Assembly: GCA_964484465.1 (NCBI GenBank)
Contig: CAZAFL010000007.1
Location: 51,739 to 115,738, forward strand
Direction of reading: 5' to 3'
DNA: 64,000 bases
Origin: CAZAFL01 sp964484465
Lineage (GTDB): Bacteria > Bacteroidota > Ignavibacteria > UBA10030 > SZUA-254
The notes under the pieces are model-generated. The model saw nothing but the letters and a program-made list of their open reading frames with translations, had not been told where the DNA came from and made no database searches. Shown one piece after another: positions 52,961-63,800 of the stretch (positions are counted from its first letter, which is position 1; each line of letters begins with the position of its first letter). A program made the position numbers and the translations under genes.

Positions 52961-54475
52961 ATGAAGAAAGTTTTCGTGCTTATCCTTCTGTTCATCGAGC
53001 CATGCTATGGCCAAACCCTTACAAAAGTTGAAACGCAGGAGCAGTTCGACCATATCAACAGGATTCTTGAACGGGCACACCTCCAGAATCCCTCAGCTGA
53101 TGATGCATTAATCATCCGGAGATTCGGCTTCGACCCATACAGCTATTTGGAATTCGGGATGGTTCGTCGAGATTCAGCTGGGACACCAATCAAAGAAGAG
53201 CCAAGGGATACGATTAAGTGGGGCTTCGGAATTGCTTGTCGGCCAAACTTATTCCAACTCGCCGGTCAAAATACCACATCTCCATATTATCTGGGCGATC
53301 TCCCTTCTACCGCCTTTGTGGCTGGCTCGTACGTGAAATACATGAAACTTACCGAATTCGCCGCCGACATCATACATTCACTAATCGACCGAGATCAGTA
53401 TCGCGAGGATCTGTTTTTCGAAGTCCTATTGGAAACTGCGGAGATGGGAGCAGAAGCCACGATTAAGCACCAGGATGAATCGTCGTCGCCCTCTGATCTC
53501 GCTACGATCGAGAGGTTTGCCAATCTCGTTTCATCGACGTATGATCTTGCGAGAAATACCCCATCCGGCAGCTCATCAGAGTTCTCGCTCAATCTGCTGA
53601 TTGAGGATATCAATAGAATGGACGTATCGAGCCTTAAGAGCGAGTTCGGAGGAGAAGAATTACTTGTGATCGAGGAGTTTCAGAGAGAAACGATTGCCCT
53701 CGAGATGCGGCTGGAGTTGCAGTATGAGGTCAGTGCACAAGAAGGTCTTCTCTTCGGAGCCAAAACGGCCGTGGATGGGCTTCGAGCCCTTTACTATGTG
53801 GCTAAGATCAATGCTAGCTATGAGGGCGCTTTCGAAGATCTGAACCTCGTCAGGGATTTTACCAGCGACAATGCGATTGGCCGTGCCGCGGCACGTGCCC
53901 GTACTGCCCTGGTATCTTACTGGAATGCAGTTTTGGAAAAAGCGACCCTCTCTAGCGACGTAACGGGAGTTCAAACCTTCACGAATACAGGAATCTTTGC
54001 CCTTTTACAAACCTTGAAAGCCCTCTCCCCCAACCTCACTGCGGGAATGACAGGGGGTATGCTGATCTGGGATGCAGCGAGTTTCGCATTCGGAAATCTC
54101 GACGAGGAGTTCCGCAAGGCTGGGTTCGCTGGACAGATTGAAGCGGTAGTACATCGAGCAACCTTCGGGACACTCCGTGAGCAGTTTCTCACTACAGGGC
54201 AAGATAGCGATGGGAAACGGTTTCGAAGCGGTTTGCGTTTCACGATGCTGATTGAGGCATATGGATTAGCTCGGATCGGACGTGGTTTTCTCCAGATCGG
54301 GAGCAATATGGTCTCCGAGGCGATTTACAACAGCATGAAAAGCGCGTTTGAGTATAAAGATAAGAGTGATTTTCAGAGGTTGGGAAATGAAACGATCGAT
54401 CTCTCAAAAAAACCGCTCGCTGTTTTCCAGAGTATCGCATCAAACGATTGCAGGAATATAGTATTTCCCAAATAA
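52961..54475 (+). CDS. Secreted helical hypothetical protein
   Basis: 504 residues from the ATG at 52961; the longer upstream frame is rejected because MKKVFVLILLFIEPCYGQ forms a signal peptide. The mature protein is helical with several long regular helices (AKTAVDGLRALYYVAKINAS and others) and few cysteines. No enzyme motif or sorting domain seen. Ends 400 bases before a bidirectional terminator. Confidence 0.75.
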   Translation: MKKVFVLILLFIEPCYGQTLTKVETQEQFDHINRILERAHLQNPSADDALIIRRFGFDPYSYLEFGMVRRDSAGTPIKEEPRDTIKWGFGIACRPNLFQLAGQNTTSPYYLGDLPSTAFVAGSYVKYMKLTEFAADIIHSLIDRDQYREDLFFEVLLETAEMGAEATIKHQDESSSPSDLATIERFANLVSSTYDLARNTPSGSSSEFSLNLLIEDINRMDVSSLKSEFGGEELLVIEEFQRETIALEMRLELQYEVSAQEGLLFGAKTAVDGLRALYYVAKINASYEGAFEDLNLVRDFTSDNAIGRAAARARTALVSYWNAVLEKATLSSDVTGVQTFTNTGIFALLQTLKALSPNLTAGMTGGMLIWDAASFAFGNLDEEFRKAGFAGQIEAVVHRATFGTLREQFLTTGQDSDGKRFRSGLRFTMLIEAYGLARIGRGFLQIGSNMVSEAIYNSMKSAFEYKDKSDFQRLGNETIDLSKKPLAVFQSIASNDCRNIVFPK

Positions 54476-54872
54476 ACCGGTGGAGACCCACACCGTCAAG
54501 TTCGCTGAAATAACTTCTTCCGGAGGGTGCTACGAAAACCAGAATCATTCGAGAAACAGCAGGGTAGCCAAAATTAGACGATCTTGAATTGGAATGCACA
54601 CGACGATTGAGCCTGACGTTAGTGGAGGAACATTTCAGTAATCATTCCGAGATGGATTGAAGGAACTGTGCCGAATTGGTCATTTTCAGAATGCTTCCCT
54701 GATGGATGTGCGATTTCTCCCTTGTTCGGTTCAAGAGAATTGATTAGTGTAGGCATGGTTTTAGCAATCAAAGGGGATGATCCACTTATGTCCGAATAGC
54801 ATGCCAGGACTGTTGGTACTTTTGCATTCTCTCCGTAGAGTACATGGCGGGCCCCCGCTACAAGTATTACAG

Positions 54873-54907
54873 AAAACCTCAATCAGTATAACCTGATTGA
54901 GGTTTTT
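54873..54907. terminator. Bidirectional terminator
   Basis: AAAACCTCAATCAG-TATAAC-CTGATTGAGGTTTTT, a 10-bp stem with A and T runs on the two sides, between two convergent genes (end 54475, end 54959). The remaining 54476-54872 contains no supported feature. Confidence 0.85.
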
Positions 54908-54958
54908 CGTTAGTGACCTTTATTGTGCGACGTTTATTACCCTATTGCCACATACCAA

Positions 54959-56620
54959 CTATTTGAGCAAGATAAGTTTTTTCGTTTCAGTGAACGAACC
55001 TGCAATTAGACGATAAAAATACACACCCCCGGAGAAGCTACTTGCATCCCATTCCCGATGGTAAATTCCCACCTCGAGTTCCCCATCCACGAGAGTGGTT
55101 AATTCCTGACCCAAAAGATTAAATATTTTGAGAACGACATGACTGCTGTGAGGCAACGAAAATTTTATTGTTGTTGTAGGATTAAAGGGATTCGGATAAT
55201 TCTGCGATAACGCATACTCTTTTGCCACCTTCCCGTCGCGATCGTTTACGCTTGTTGGCGTGAAACACAACACCGAGTCAGTAAGCGCTACGCTTGTTAC
55301 CACCGTACCAGGAATGCTTTGAGTAGTATCACCTGCCGAAACAGTGATCGGTGGATCGATAACTGCTACCGCCGGTGAGTCAATCGCTATTGTCGGAATA
55401 AGGAATGGGCAACTTGCAGTGACGCCACTACTTTTTTCATTTTTTCCGAGGCCGAAGAAGTACATAAGAAAAGCTTCTATTACGTCTCCATCATCTCCCA
55501 CACAACGTACACGAACAAAGGTGGTATCGGTTTTTGCAATACTATTCAGATAATCATTTCCTGCTGTGCCAACATCAAAAGCGGCAGTCGGATAAAACAG
55601 GTTGTCAGTTTGGACCACAATGCCGTCGTTTAAACCAAAATTCCCTGGGTAGCCGCCGTAGCCGACGACAATTAATCCACCGCCAGGGATGGCCTTAGCA
55701 TCTCGTATAAAGAAATTACCTCCGACGCCATACTGAATGAACCTGCTGACCGTGTCAGATGAATCAATCTGTGCTATAAAACTCTTGTATGTAGGGCTCG
55801 AAAAACTGTTCGTAGACCCGCCGACCCAGAGATGATTTCCATCAGGAGATGGCAAAATGAAGTTTGCAGAAGAAAAACCAGATGCGCCGCCAAATGCAAT
55901 TTTATCGAGAATGTTTCCGATACTATCAAATGTTATTGCGAAGGCGCTCTGATTACCACCTCCGGCCACACTAATAAATCCCGAAACTGCAGTGACGGTT
56001 TGATTGGAAAAGTTCTTGTAGGAACTCACTGAAGTGGGGCCAATATTTTGTATGGTGGTTGATATTTTTGCCGGGGTGAGCAATGTAGATTGCTTAAACA
56101 ACCTATCTACTATCATGTACTGCGATGCTCCTTCATTCACGCCAGCCACAACTGTGAGTCCTGTATCGGGCGTGGAGGCACCATACGCATTAAAAAAAAT
56201 TTGATTGCTTTTGCCAATCAGGGTTGTCTTAAGTAATGCTCCTGTTGAGTCGAAAAGGTTTATATACAATTTGGGTGTAGTCGAAAAAGCGTTTGTCGTG
56301 CTGACTGTAAAATTAGTTCCATCAGCCATCAATCCGCCACTATATGGTGTCGTGCTGCCGCTGGGCCCGCCGAATGTTTCTGATAAAACAATATTTCCAG
56401 TAGCATTATCTTTGAGTATGAGCCACCCATTATGATACCCTGATGCTTCTCCATGTGTGGCCAGTATCCAAGTACGATTCCCTGATTGGGACACCCATTG
56501 AGCTATGCCAGTAGCGGGGTAAGATTCGCTAATTGTTTCTTCGGATTTAGGCTGCGCATGAGAACACAATGGGACAGAGAATGATAGGGCAACCAATAGC
56601 AACGATCGATGTAATTTCAT
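54959..56620 (-). CDS. Secreted protein with T9SS C-terminal sorting domain
   Basis: 553 residues. Signal peptide (MKLHRSLLLVALSFSVPLCS). Middle: repeated beta-type segments, possibly a propeller, with strings like GNHLWVGGSTNSF. C-terminal 85 residues: LSQNYPNPFNPTTTIKFSLP, VVLKIFNLLGQELTTLVDGE, and GVYFYRLIAGSFTETKKLIL, the type A T9SS sorting domain of Ignavibacteria-like bacteria. It would be exported through the outer membrane and attached or released. Terminator lies beyond its stop. Confidence 0.9.
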   Translation of the reverse strand: MKLHRSLLLVALSFSVPLCSHAQPKSEETISESYPATGIAQWVSQSGNRTWILATHGEASGYHNGWLILKDNATGNIVLSETFGGPSGSTTPYSGGLMADGTNFTVSTTNAFSTTPKLYINLFDSTGALLKTTLIGKSNQIFFNAYGASTPDTGLTVVAGVNEGASQYMIVDRLFKQSTLLTPAKISTTIQNIGPTSVSSYKNFSNQTVTAVSGFISVAGGGNQSAFAITFDSIGNILDKIAFGGASGFSSANFILPSPDGNHLWVGGSTNSFSSPTYKSFIAQIDSSDTVSRFIQYGVGGNFFIRDAKAIPGGGLIVVGYGGYPGNFGLNDGIVVQTDNLFYPTAAFDVGTAGNDYLNSIAKTDTTFVRVRCVGDDGDVIEAFLMYFFGLGKNEKSSGVTASCPFLIPTIAIDSPAVAVIDPPITVSAGDTTQSIPGTVVTSVALTDSVLCFTPTSVNDRDGKVAKEYALSQNYPNPFNPTTTIKFSLPHSSHVVLKIFNLLGQELTTLVDGELEVGIYHREWDASSFSGGVYFYRLIAGSFTETKKLILLK

Positions 56621-56894
56621 GTCTTTTCCCTTCTGTTATTGAAAATGACATTGATATTACGTAAAGACCTGCCCCACGATAGTGTACCAATGCAAAGTTA
56701 GTAATCTCTTCAGAGATAGGCAAGCCGAAGAAGATAAAATGTTTCGGGGGGATGTAGAAGCAATCCCCGTGAAACCTATGGCCTTGAAGATACGGAAATC
56801 TTTGTATTTCTTACGTTCAAGAAATAAACAGTTTGTTGAACCTTAAAGAAAGAGTTGTTACATTGTGAAGGGACTTCATACTAATTTTCCCTCT

Positions 56895-57164
56895 TCAATC
56901 ACTTGGTTTTGTGAGCAGCCAATAGAGAGTCGCCACTGTGAGTCCACCCAGGTAAAACGGCCAGCTTTCCGACCAGAAGTTTCGACCCAGATATTCAAAG
57001 AAAATCCCGGAAGGAGGTCCGGAACCTACACCGCTGGATTTATACTGCAGGCACGTCAGCCAATATGTCAACTGGGTGAAACGAGACAGCACAAATAGAC
57101 AAGGTAGGAATAACGCATCGCTCGCGCCGTAGGATAAAATGCTCCCGAGGCTGAAAAGAAACAC
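56895..57164 (-). CDS. Small membrane-type ORF (uncertain)
   Basis: 89 residues from a GTG; the frame stays open 13 codons upstream. Two hydrophobic segments (FSLGSILSYGASDALFLPCL and GGLTVATLYWLLT) around a Gly/Pro-rich loop. No ribosome binding site, no family; may be a remnant of a larger membrane protein. Confidence 0.35.
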   Translation of the reverse strand: MFLFSLGSILSYGASDALFLPCLFVLSRFTQLTYWLTCLQYKSSGVGSGPPSGIFFEYLGRNFWSESWPFYLGGLTVATLYWLLTKPSD

Positions 57165-57309
57165 GAATGCCAGCAGCTTCTCCTTAGCCGACGAGCAAAC
57201 ACCGACCGGATGTTATCATTTTGTTAAATATGCGAAACCGTATTGAATCTCGCTTGAATTCTTATTACTTTCTTTGCCATCAAACTCAAATGGAGTTCAA
57301 GAACCGACT

Positions 57310-57660
57310 ATGATTAAACTTGAAGTGGACAATCTCGACGGCGATCTCAAAAGAATACGTCTAGCAGGTTCGCTTGATATTGATGGAGCGGAAGCCATCA
57401 ATTTACCTTTGACCAGCGTTGCGACGACAGATAAAGCGTTGATCGTTCTTGATCTGTCCGAGGTGACGCTCATGGCTTCGCTTGGCATCGGAGTAATTAT
57501 CAGCTGTTTCAAGGCGGCCCGTCTTCGCGGAGGAAATATCGTGATATTCAACCCGCAGCCCGCAGTTGCTCTCGTGTTGGAGAGGACAAGTGTAAACAAA
57601 ATAATCGTTGTGGCAACCGATTTCCAAGATGCCTGCAACAAAGTGAGAGGCGGATTATAG
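57310..57660 (+). CDS. STAS-domain anti-sigma factor antagonist-like protein
   Basis: 116 residues from the ATG at 57310. Strand-helix pattern of STAS (SpoIIAA) proteins: IRLAGSLDIDGAEAINLPLT, ALIVLDLSEVTLMASLGIGV (here the conserved D-S-S-G Ser region reads M-A-S-L-G), and GGNIVIFNPQPAVALVLERT. The Ser that is phosphorylated in SpoIIAA is in MASLG. Probably part of a partner-switching pathway; no cognate kinase nearby except the sigma regulators far to the left. Confidence 0.8.
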   Translation: MIKLEVDNLDGDLKRIRLAGSLDIDGAEAINLPLTSVATTDKALIVLDLSEVTLMASLGIGVIISCFKAARLRGGNIVIFNPQPAVALVLERTSVNKIIVVATDFQDACNKVRGGL

Positions 57661-58060
57661 TAAGTCTCTTCATATCTGGAGAAAATGAATTTTCCTCAAC
57701 CACAGGGGTTCTTCATTTTTCACAGCAAACGCAAGAGTTGAATTCACATTGAGTACCGTCAATACCCACCTACTCCATGAAATCCTATAAGAGAAGAAGC
57801 GAGAAGCGGGGAAACTCTCTCCCATCAGATCTTTAACCGTCAGGGCAAAATCGACCTTGCCGTTGACATGGGAGTACTTCATGTATTGTATTGTGTACAA
57901 ATCCATGAAACCTTTCGTTAGATTCTCTTGTTCTTCACTAAGGATATTTATGGAATCCCAATCTGTAGATAATATGCGGGAAGCTCATTTTTTGATGATA
58001 CGACTTGATTTTTGGTAAGAAGTTTGTTAATCTATCAGGAACCACGAACATTTCTTTTTC

Positions 58061-58456
58061 ATGAATAGATTTGTAAAAAATAAGTCAACGGCGTTCCTTT
58101 TATTGAGCTGGTTCTTTCTTGCTGCGCTTGTAGCGGATAGTGTCAATATTAGCGACATTTTCGTTCCGACAGAGCACTTTGAGGAATGCTATGCACCACA
58201 AACTCTCGACACCATCAGCCCGCAACTTTCAGTTGATATTTCATCTCCTGTTATTCCTCAACACAGCGGTTTCACCGGACAAAAAACAATCGTTCTGAAA
58301 AAAGTCCTGCTTGACCAGGACAGCCCTGCATTATCGGCAGTAACGTTCACATCTTCACACTGCTTTAACTTAACTCCACAAGAAGACAAGTTTTCCACCC
58401 ACGCTCTTTTTCTAAGCGAATCGCTCTACCTCCGCAACCACACCCTTCTACTTTAG
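58061..58456 (+). CDS. Small secreted protein at head of metal-efflux operon
   Basis: 131 residues. Signal peptide with KNKSTAFLLLSWFFLAALVA. The rest has a short region of His and Cys (EECYAP, SSHCFNL) and no fold recognised. Sits 160 bases before the efflux genes on the same strand. Proteins of this type precede CzcC-type genes in other Bacteroidota, possibly a periplasmic metal sensor or chaperone; that is inference. Confidence 0.6.
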   Translation: MNRFVKNKSTAFLLLSWFFLAALVADSVNISDIFVPTEHFEECYAPQTLDTISPQLSVDISSPVIPQHSGFTGQKTIVLKKVLLDQDSPALSAVTFTSSHCFNLTPQEDKFSTHALFLSESLYLRNHTLLL

Positions 58457-58616
58457 TACAATCGTATTTCTTGCAGCAAACGTCAAACGAGTTATCCTTG
58501 CAGGACTTTGTTTGATGTTTATTATCGTGCTTTTCTAAGAGCACGTTCTCTTTCTCACCAAATGGTCTGAAGAATTTCTTCAGTACATTTTATTTTTTGA
58601 ATTAGGAGACAGGAAA

Positions 58617-59849
58617 ATGCGTTTAGTATTTTTTGTACAAGCCATTCTTTGTACTGTAGCTTCATTTGCGGTCTCGCAATCGATTACTTTGCAAAAAGCA
58701 GAACAGGAGGCGTTGAACAATAATTTATCCTTGCTGGCACAGAAATACGATATTTCTGTCGCGGAGGCAGATATTGTAACAGCACAACTGCTTTCCACGA
58801 ATCCATCTCTCAACATTAATGCCGACGTTCTTTCGGCACCGAAGTGGTTTGCCCCCGATGAAAAGCAGTATGGCATCTCGCTCGCTGTGCCCATTGAGAT
58901 AGGGGGAAAACGCTCAAAACGCGCGGAGGTGGCTGAACACGAAAAGACCGTAGCTGAAGAAAATGTCGCTGATGCAATCCGTATGATACTGTTAACTATG
59001 CGGTCATCCTTTTACGACGCACTCAATGCAAAAGCGACGCTTCAACTCACGGAACAAAACCTCGCCTCGCTCGACAGCGTTGTCTCGCTCAATCGGATTC
59101 GTCTGCAGGCAAGGGAAATTTCCGAATCTGAATTGATGCGGAGCGAAGTCGCGGCTGAACAATTTCGTGTCAATGTCGAATTATCACGAATCGATTATCA
59201 AAAAGCAAAGGTTAATTTGCAGGTGGTGATGGGAAGAAAATCCATTGATCCCGATTTTAGTATTGATGGAGACTTGACCGTTCCTCCAACGCAGATTTCG
59301 TTCGCACTTGATGAAGCAAAACGGCTCGCACAAGACTCCCGTCCGGACCTGAAAGCATTGCAGGCGTCACTCGCCCGTGAAGAAGCGAACCAGCGTTTGC
59401 AGGAAGCGTTGTCCGTTGGAGATGTTTCTGTAAGTGCAGATTATCTGCGACAGCAAGGCGTACCGTTTTACGGTGTTTCGCTGTCCGTGCCGATTCCGCT
59501 TTTTAATCGCAATCAAGGCGAAATCCAGAAGTCGAGCACACGGATTGAGCAAATCCGCAAACAAACCGAAGCACTCGAACAACAAATCGACGCCGATATT
59601 GAAACTGCTTGGCGGGAATATGCATCACGCAAGGCCATTGCCGATAAAATACAAACTGACATCGTCAGACGCTCGCAGAACGTTCGCTCGACAATAGAAT
59701 ATGCTTACAAAACCGGTGGAACGACAATCCTCGATTTTCTCGATGCCCAACGAACGTTCAACGATGCCATGAAATCATATTACGACGCATTAACTTCGCT
59801 GCACAAAAGTGTTTTTGCATTACGTGCAGCCATTGGAAAAGAATTCTAA
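58617..59849 (+). CDS. TolC/CzcC-type outer-membrane efflux protein
   Basis: 410 residues; AGGAGACAGGAAA precedes the ATG. Signal peptide, then two repeats of the outer-membrane efflux fold (alpha-barrel helices such as LSLLAQKYDISVAEADIVTA and the beta strands with ISLAVPIEIGGKRSKRAEVA and VSLSVPIPLFNRNQGEI). The second repeat ends with EYAYKTGGTTILDFLDAQRT, the typical TolC closing helix. Outer channel of the RND pump. Confidence 0.9.
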   Translation: MRLVFFVQAILCTVASFAVSQSITLQKAEQEALNNNLSLLAQKYDISVAEADIVTAQLLSTNPSLNINADVLSAPKWFAPDEKQYGISLAVPIEIGGKRSKRAEVAEHEKTVAEENVADAIRMILLTMRSSFYDALNAKATLQLTEQNLASLDSVVSLNRIRLQAREISESELMRSEVAAEQFRVNVELSRIDYQKAKVNLQVVMGRKSIDPDFSIDGDLTVPPTQISFALDEAKRLAQDSRPDLKALQASLAREEANQRLQEALSVGDVSVSADYLRQQGVPFYGVSLSVPIPLFNRNQGEIQKSSTRIEQIRKQTEALEQQIDADIETAWREYASRKAIADKIQTDIVRRSQNVRSTIEYAYKTGGTTILDFLDAQRTFNDAMKSYYDALTSLHKSVFALRAAIGKEF

Positions 59850-59870
59850 CAATTCTCAGGAGACTCATAT

Positions 59871-60845
59871 ATGAATAGAATAATGTTTGTTTTTCCGATA
59901 ACAATAATAATCGCCTTTGCACTCGTGGGGTGCCATCGCTCGGATGGAGAAAACACACAACCAGACGAGAACACAACACAACCGCAAGTATTGAACGGCG
60001 GGACAGAAATCCATTTCCCCACACAATCACCTCAACTCCAGCAAATTTCAACCGATACTGTGCGCGAACAGACGATTCAGATTGATTTCTCGGCACCCGC
60101 TCATGTCGCTGTGAGTGTCGCTCATTCCGAATTTGGAAACAGTAATGTCTACCTGTTCGAAAATCAAGACCTGACACAGCTCCATGCCGATTTTATTAAG
60201 AGTGTTTCTGCGGCCGAACGTTCTTCGAAACACCTTGAACGAATGCATGATTTGTACGATCACAAAGCAGTCGCAGAAAAGGAATTGCTTGATGCACAAG
60301 CTGAGCACATTCAGTCGCAGGCAGAGCTTGGGGAAAAGGAAAGCCGGCTACGTGCCGCAGGCATCGACCCGAAAGCCCTTGGACATACCGCCGCCGGAAC
60401 GATTTTGGCAATTGCGGATGTCCCTGAAGGTCAGGTGACGAACATACAAAAGGACACAAAGGTTGAATTGCAGTGTAATGCATTCGCAGACGAACGATTC
60501 ATCGGGCACGGAGTCTCAATCGGAGACGTGATAGATCCGGCTACCCGTACAGTGAAAGTTCCTATCACTATTGCAAATCCCCGCAACAAACTCCGTGCGG
60601 GAATGTTTGGAACAGCTCATTTCATCCTGAAGCAACATGCGATGACAATTCCCCGAAGTGCTGTTTTTACAATACAGGGAAAGTCGTATGTATTTGTGCA
60701 AAGTTCGCCAGGGTCATTTCAACAAACAGAGATCCATTTCAGTTCAGAAACCCCTAAGTTTTGCGCCGTAAACAGTGGCTTGAAGTCAGGTGATATCGTT
60801 GTCAAAGACAACGTCATCCTTCTGAAACAGTTGAGTCTTGATTGA
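59871..60845 (+). CDS. Periplasmic adaptor (CzcB/CusB-like membrane-fusion protein)
   Basis: 324 residues with lipobox LVGC near residue 21. Contains the adaptor pattern: a barrel-sandwich region, coiled hairpin (ERSSKHLERMHDLYDHKAVA, KELLDAQAEHIQSQAELGEK), then beta barrel with GTILAIADVPEGQVTNIQKD and the strand MTIPRSAVFTIQGKSYVFVQ. Links the inner pump to the TolC-like channel. Twenty-one bases after the previous gene. Confidence 0.9.
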   Translation: MNRIMFVFPITIIIAFALVGCHRSDGENTQPDENTTQPQVLNGGTEIHFPTQSPQLQQISTDTVREQTIQIDFSAPAHVAVSVAHSEFGNSNVYLFENQDLTQLHADFIKSVSAAERSSKHLERMHDLYDHKAVAEKELLDAQAEHIQSQAELGEKESRLRAAGIDPKALGHTAAGTILAIADVPEGQVTNIQKDTKVELQCNAFADERFIGHGVSIGDVIDPATRTVKVPITIANPRNKLRAGMFGTAHFILKQHAMTIPRSAVFTIQGKSYVFVQSSPGSFQQTEIHFSSETPKFCAVNSGLKSGDIVVKDNVILLKQLSLD

Positions 60846-60877
60846 AGAATATTTGAATTAAGGGAAGGAATTCACCC

Positions 60878-63800
60878 ATGATCCGAAAAGCAGTCGCATT
60901 TGTATTACGCCAGAAATTATTTTTCCTGCTCGTAACTTTAATTTTCATTGTGGCCGGCATCGCTTGCTTTCGGGCATTGCCCATCGAGGCATTTCCGGAT
61001 GTCTCCGACTTGCAGGTAACAGTTATCACATTATATCCGGGACAGGCTGCGGAAGAAGTGGAGCGTCAGGTTACTATCCCGCTCGAGATCAGCCTCAGCG
61101 GCATTCCAAACGCAGTGCGCCTTTTTGCACACACGCAGTTTGGCCTCTCCTACCTTATCATCACTTTCGATGATGGCACAGACGCTTATTTCGCCAGACA
61201 GCAGGTTATGGAACGTCTCCGGACAGTGGAGCTGCCTGAGGGCATTGATCCTCAGTTGGGACCGCTGTCGACACCAATAGGAGAAATCTATAGATACCGG
61301 GTTCGCGGTGAAGGTCACAGCCTGATGGATCTTCGATCAGCCCAGGACTGGATCGTTTCCCGGCAGCTGCGAATGGTGCCGGGCGTAGCCGAAGTTGTTT
61401 CCCGCGGAGGATTCATCAAGCAATACCTGGTAGAACTCGACCTCATTAAAACGCGCGCATATGGGGTAACGGTTCAGGAAATTTTCGACGCACTGCACCA
61501 GGGAAACTCTAATACGGGTGGAAGCTATATCGATCGCGGTTCTCAACAATATTTAATTCGAAGTCTCGGTATGATGCGGTCGATTGAGGATGTGGAGAAT
61601 ACCGTCGTTGCCGCGAAGAACGGCACCCCCATCCGGATTCGGGATCTTGCCACGGTGAGTTTTGGAGGGATGCCTCGTCAGGGACTCACCGCCATCGACG
61701 ATGAACCGGAGTCGGTCGTCGGCATCGTAGCCATGCGAAAGGGAGCCAACCCCACCGAGGTATTACAGGCAATCAAACAGCGAGTCGAGGTGTTAAACCA
61801 ATCCATCCTCCCCAAAGGAATCACGGTCGAACCGTTTTACGACCGCCAGTGGCTTATTGACACGACACTCCATACAGTTTTCCACAACCTTTTGCTTGGC
61901 GCGCTCCTGGTTGCTGTCGTGTTATATCTCTTTCTCGGTGATTTGAGATTGGCCGGCATCGTTACGCTGATTATCCCATTGGCACTTCTGGCAACATCCA
62001 TCGGACTGAGGATTCGCGGTATCTCCGCAAACCTGCTCTCATTCGGCGCGCTTGACTTTGGTATCATCGTCGATGGCGCCGTGATCGTAGCAGAAAACAT
62101 TTACCGCCGTCTTTCTGCAAAGCGAGAACTGCAATCTCCCGACTCATTGCGTGATGCTATTCTTGAAGCAACCTCTCAGGTTGGCCGTCCAACATTCTTT
62201 TCCATGCTGATCATCATCGTTGCGCATATCCCGATTTTCACACTTCAGCGTCAGGAGGGACGTATTTTCGAACCAATGGCTTACACAATAGTGTCAGCCT
62301 TGATGGGCTCTTTGCTCTTTTCCCTCATACTCATTCCCCTCTTAAGTTATCTCCTCTTAAAAAAAGGCGTCCGGGAACATGACACCATAATTGTTCGTCT
62401 TCTCAAGCGAATATACCGTCCTGCCCTCGCAGTAGCTTTTCGTTACCGGAGAACGGTGCTTTTGCTCTCATGCGGTATATTTGTCGCTACTCTCTTTCTG
62501 GTACCAAAATTAGGAACAGAATTTCTGCCGGAACTTAACGAGGGTAATATCTGGATCAACGTAATGCTTGACCCCAGTATCTCCCTGAGTGAAAGCCAGA
62601 GGATTTCCGGGCAACTTCGAAAGATCCTGCACCAATTCCCGGAGGTGAACCTGGTGTATTCTCAAATGGGCCGCCCTGAAGACGGTACGGACCCGAAAGG
62701 TGTAAACATGCTGGAATTTCTCGTAGACCTTAAGCCGGTTGAACAATGGCGTGTGCATTCGAAACGTGAGCTCATAAGTGAAATGGATAATACATTAAAG
62801 ACCATCCCCGGGTTGAAATATAGTTTTTCGCAATATATCCGGGACAACATACTTGAAAGTATATCTCAAATCGACGGTCAGATCGTCATAAAGATTTTTG
62901 GTCAGGATTTAACAACTCTTCAGGAAAAAGCCGCGGAGATTCTCCATGACGTATCGGACGTCAAAGGTGTTTCATACGCCGCGATTGACCGGGCTGGAGC
63001 AATTCCTCAACTGCAAATTCACATCGACCGCATCAAAGCCGCCCGGTACGGACTGAAGATCAGCGATATCCAGGACGCTATCGAAATGGGGCTGCGCGGC
63101 AAAGCTGCCGGCGATGTCTGGGAAGGAGAAAGTCACTTCGATTTAGTGGTACGTCTTCGTGAAGAACAGCGTCGGGACATTGGAGCCATTCGTAACCTTA
63201 TGCTGGAGAACTCGACTGGACAGCAGATCCCGCTGCAGGAAGTCGCTGAGATTAATGTCCAGGACGGAAGTGTCAATATAGCGCGCGAAGACGGTAGCCG
63301 TCTTGTTGCGATCTCTGTATTCATCCAGGGCCGGGACATGGGAAGCGTTGTCGCCGATATGCAGGAACGTGTGAAAAAAATAAGTTTGCCCTCTGGTTAC
63401 TACACGGCATGGGGCGGAGAATTCGAAAATCAGCAGCGCGCTATGCGTCGGCTCGGCATTATTGTTCCGGTCACAATATTTCTGATTTTTCTGCTGTTGT
63501 TTGATACCTTCAAGTCAGTCAAAAATGCCGTCCTCATTCTTCTGAACGTCCCTTTTGCATTAATTGGCGGCGTGTTGGCCCTTTACCTGACCGATATCCC
63601 ATTGAGCGTCTCTGCAGCAATCGGCTTCATCGCCCTCTTCGGCGTAGCGGTCCTCAATGGAGTTGTGATGATCAGTTATTTCAATCAACTCCGTGCCACC
63701 GGAATGACGGTACAGCAATCTGTGTTCGAAGGATCCGTCACGCGTCTTCGGTCTATTTCCATGACTGCAGTACTTGCGATTCTTGGGTTCCTCCCTATCG

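Noticed and set aside
57670..57906. 78-codon minus-strand ORF between the STAS and efflux genes
   Set aside because: No start signal and no recognisable pattern; treated as non-coding.
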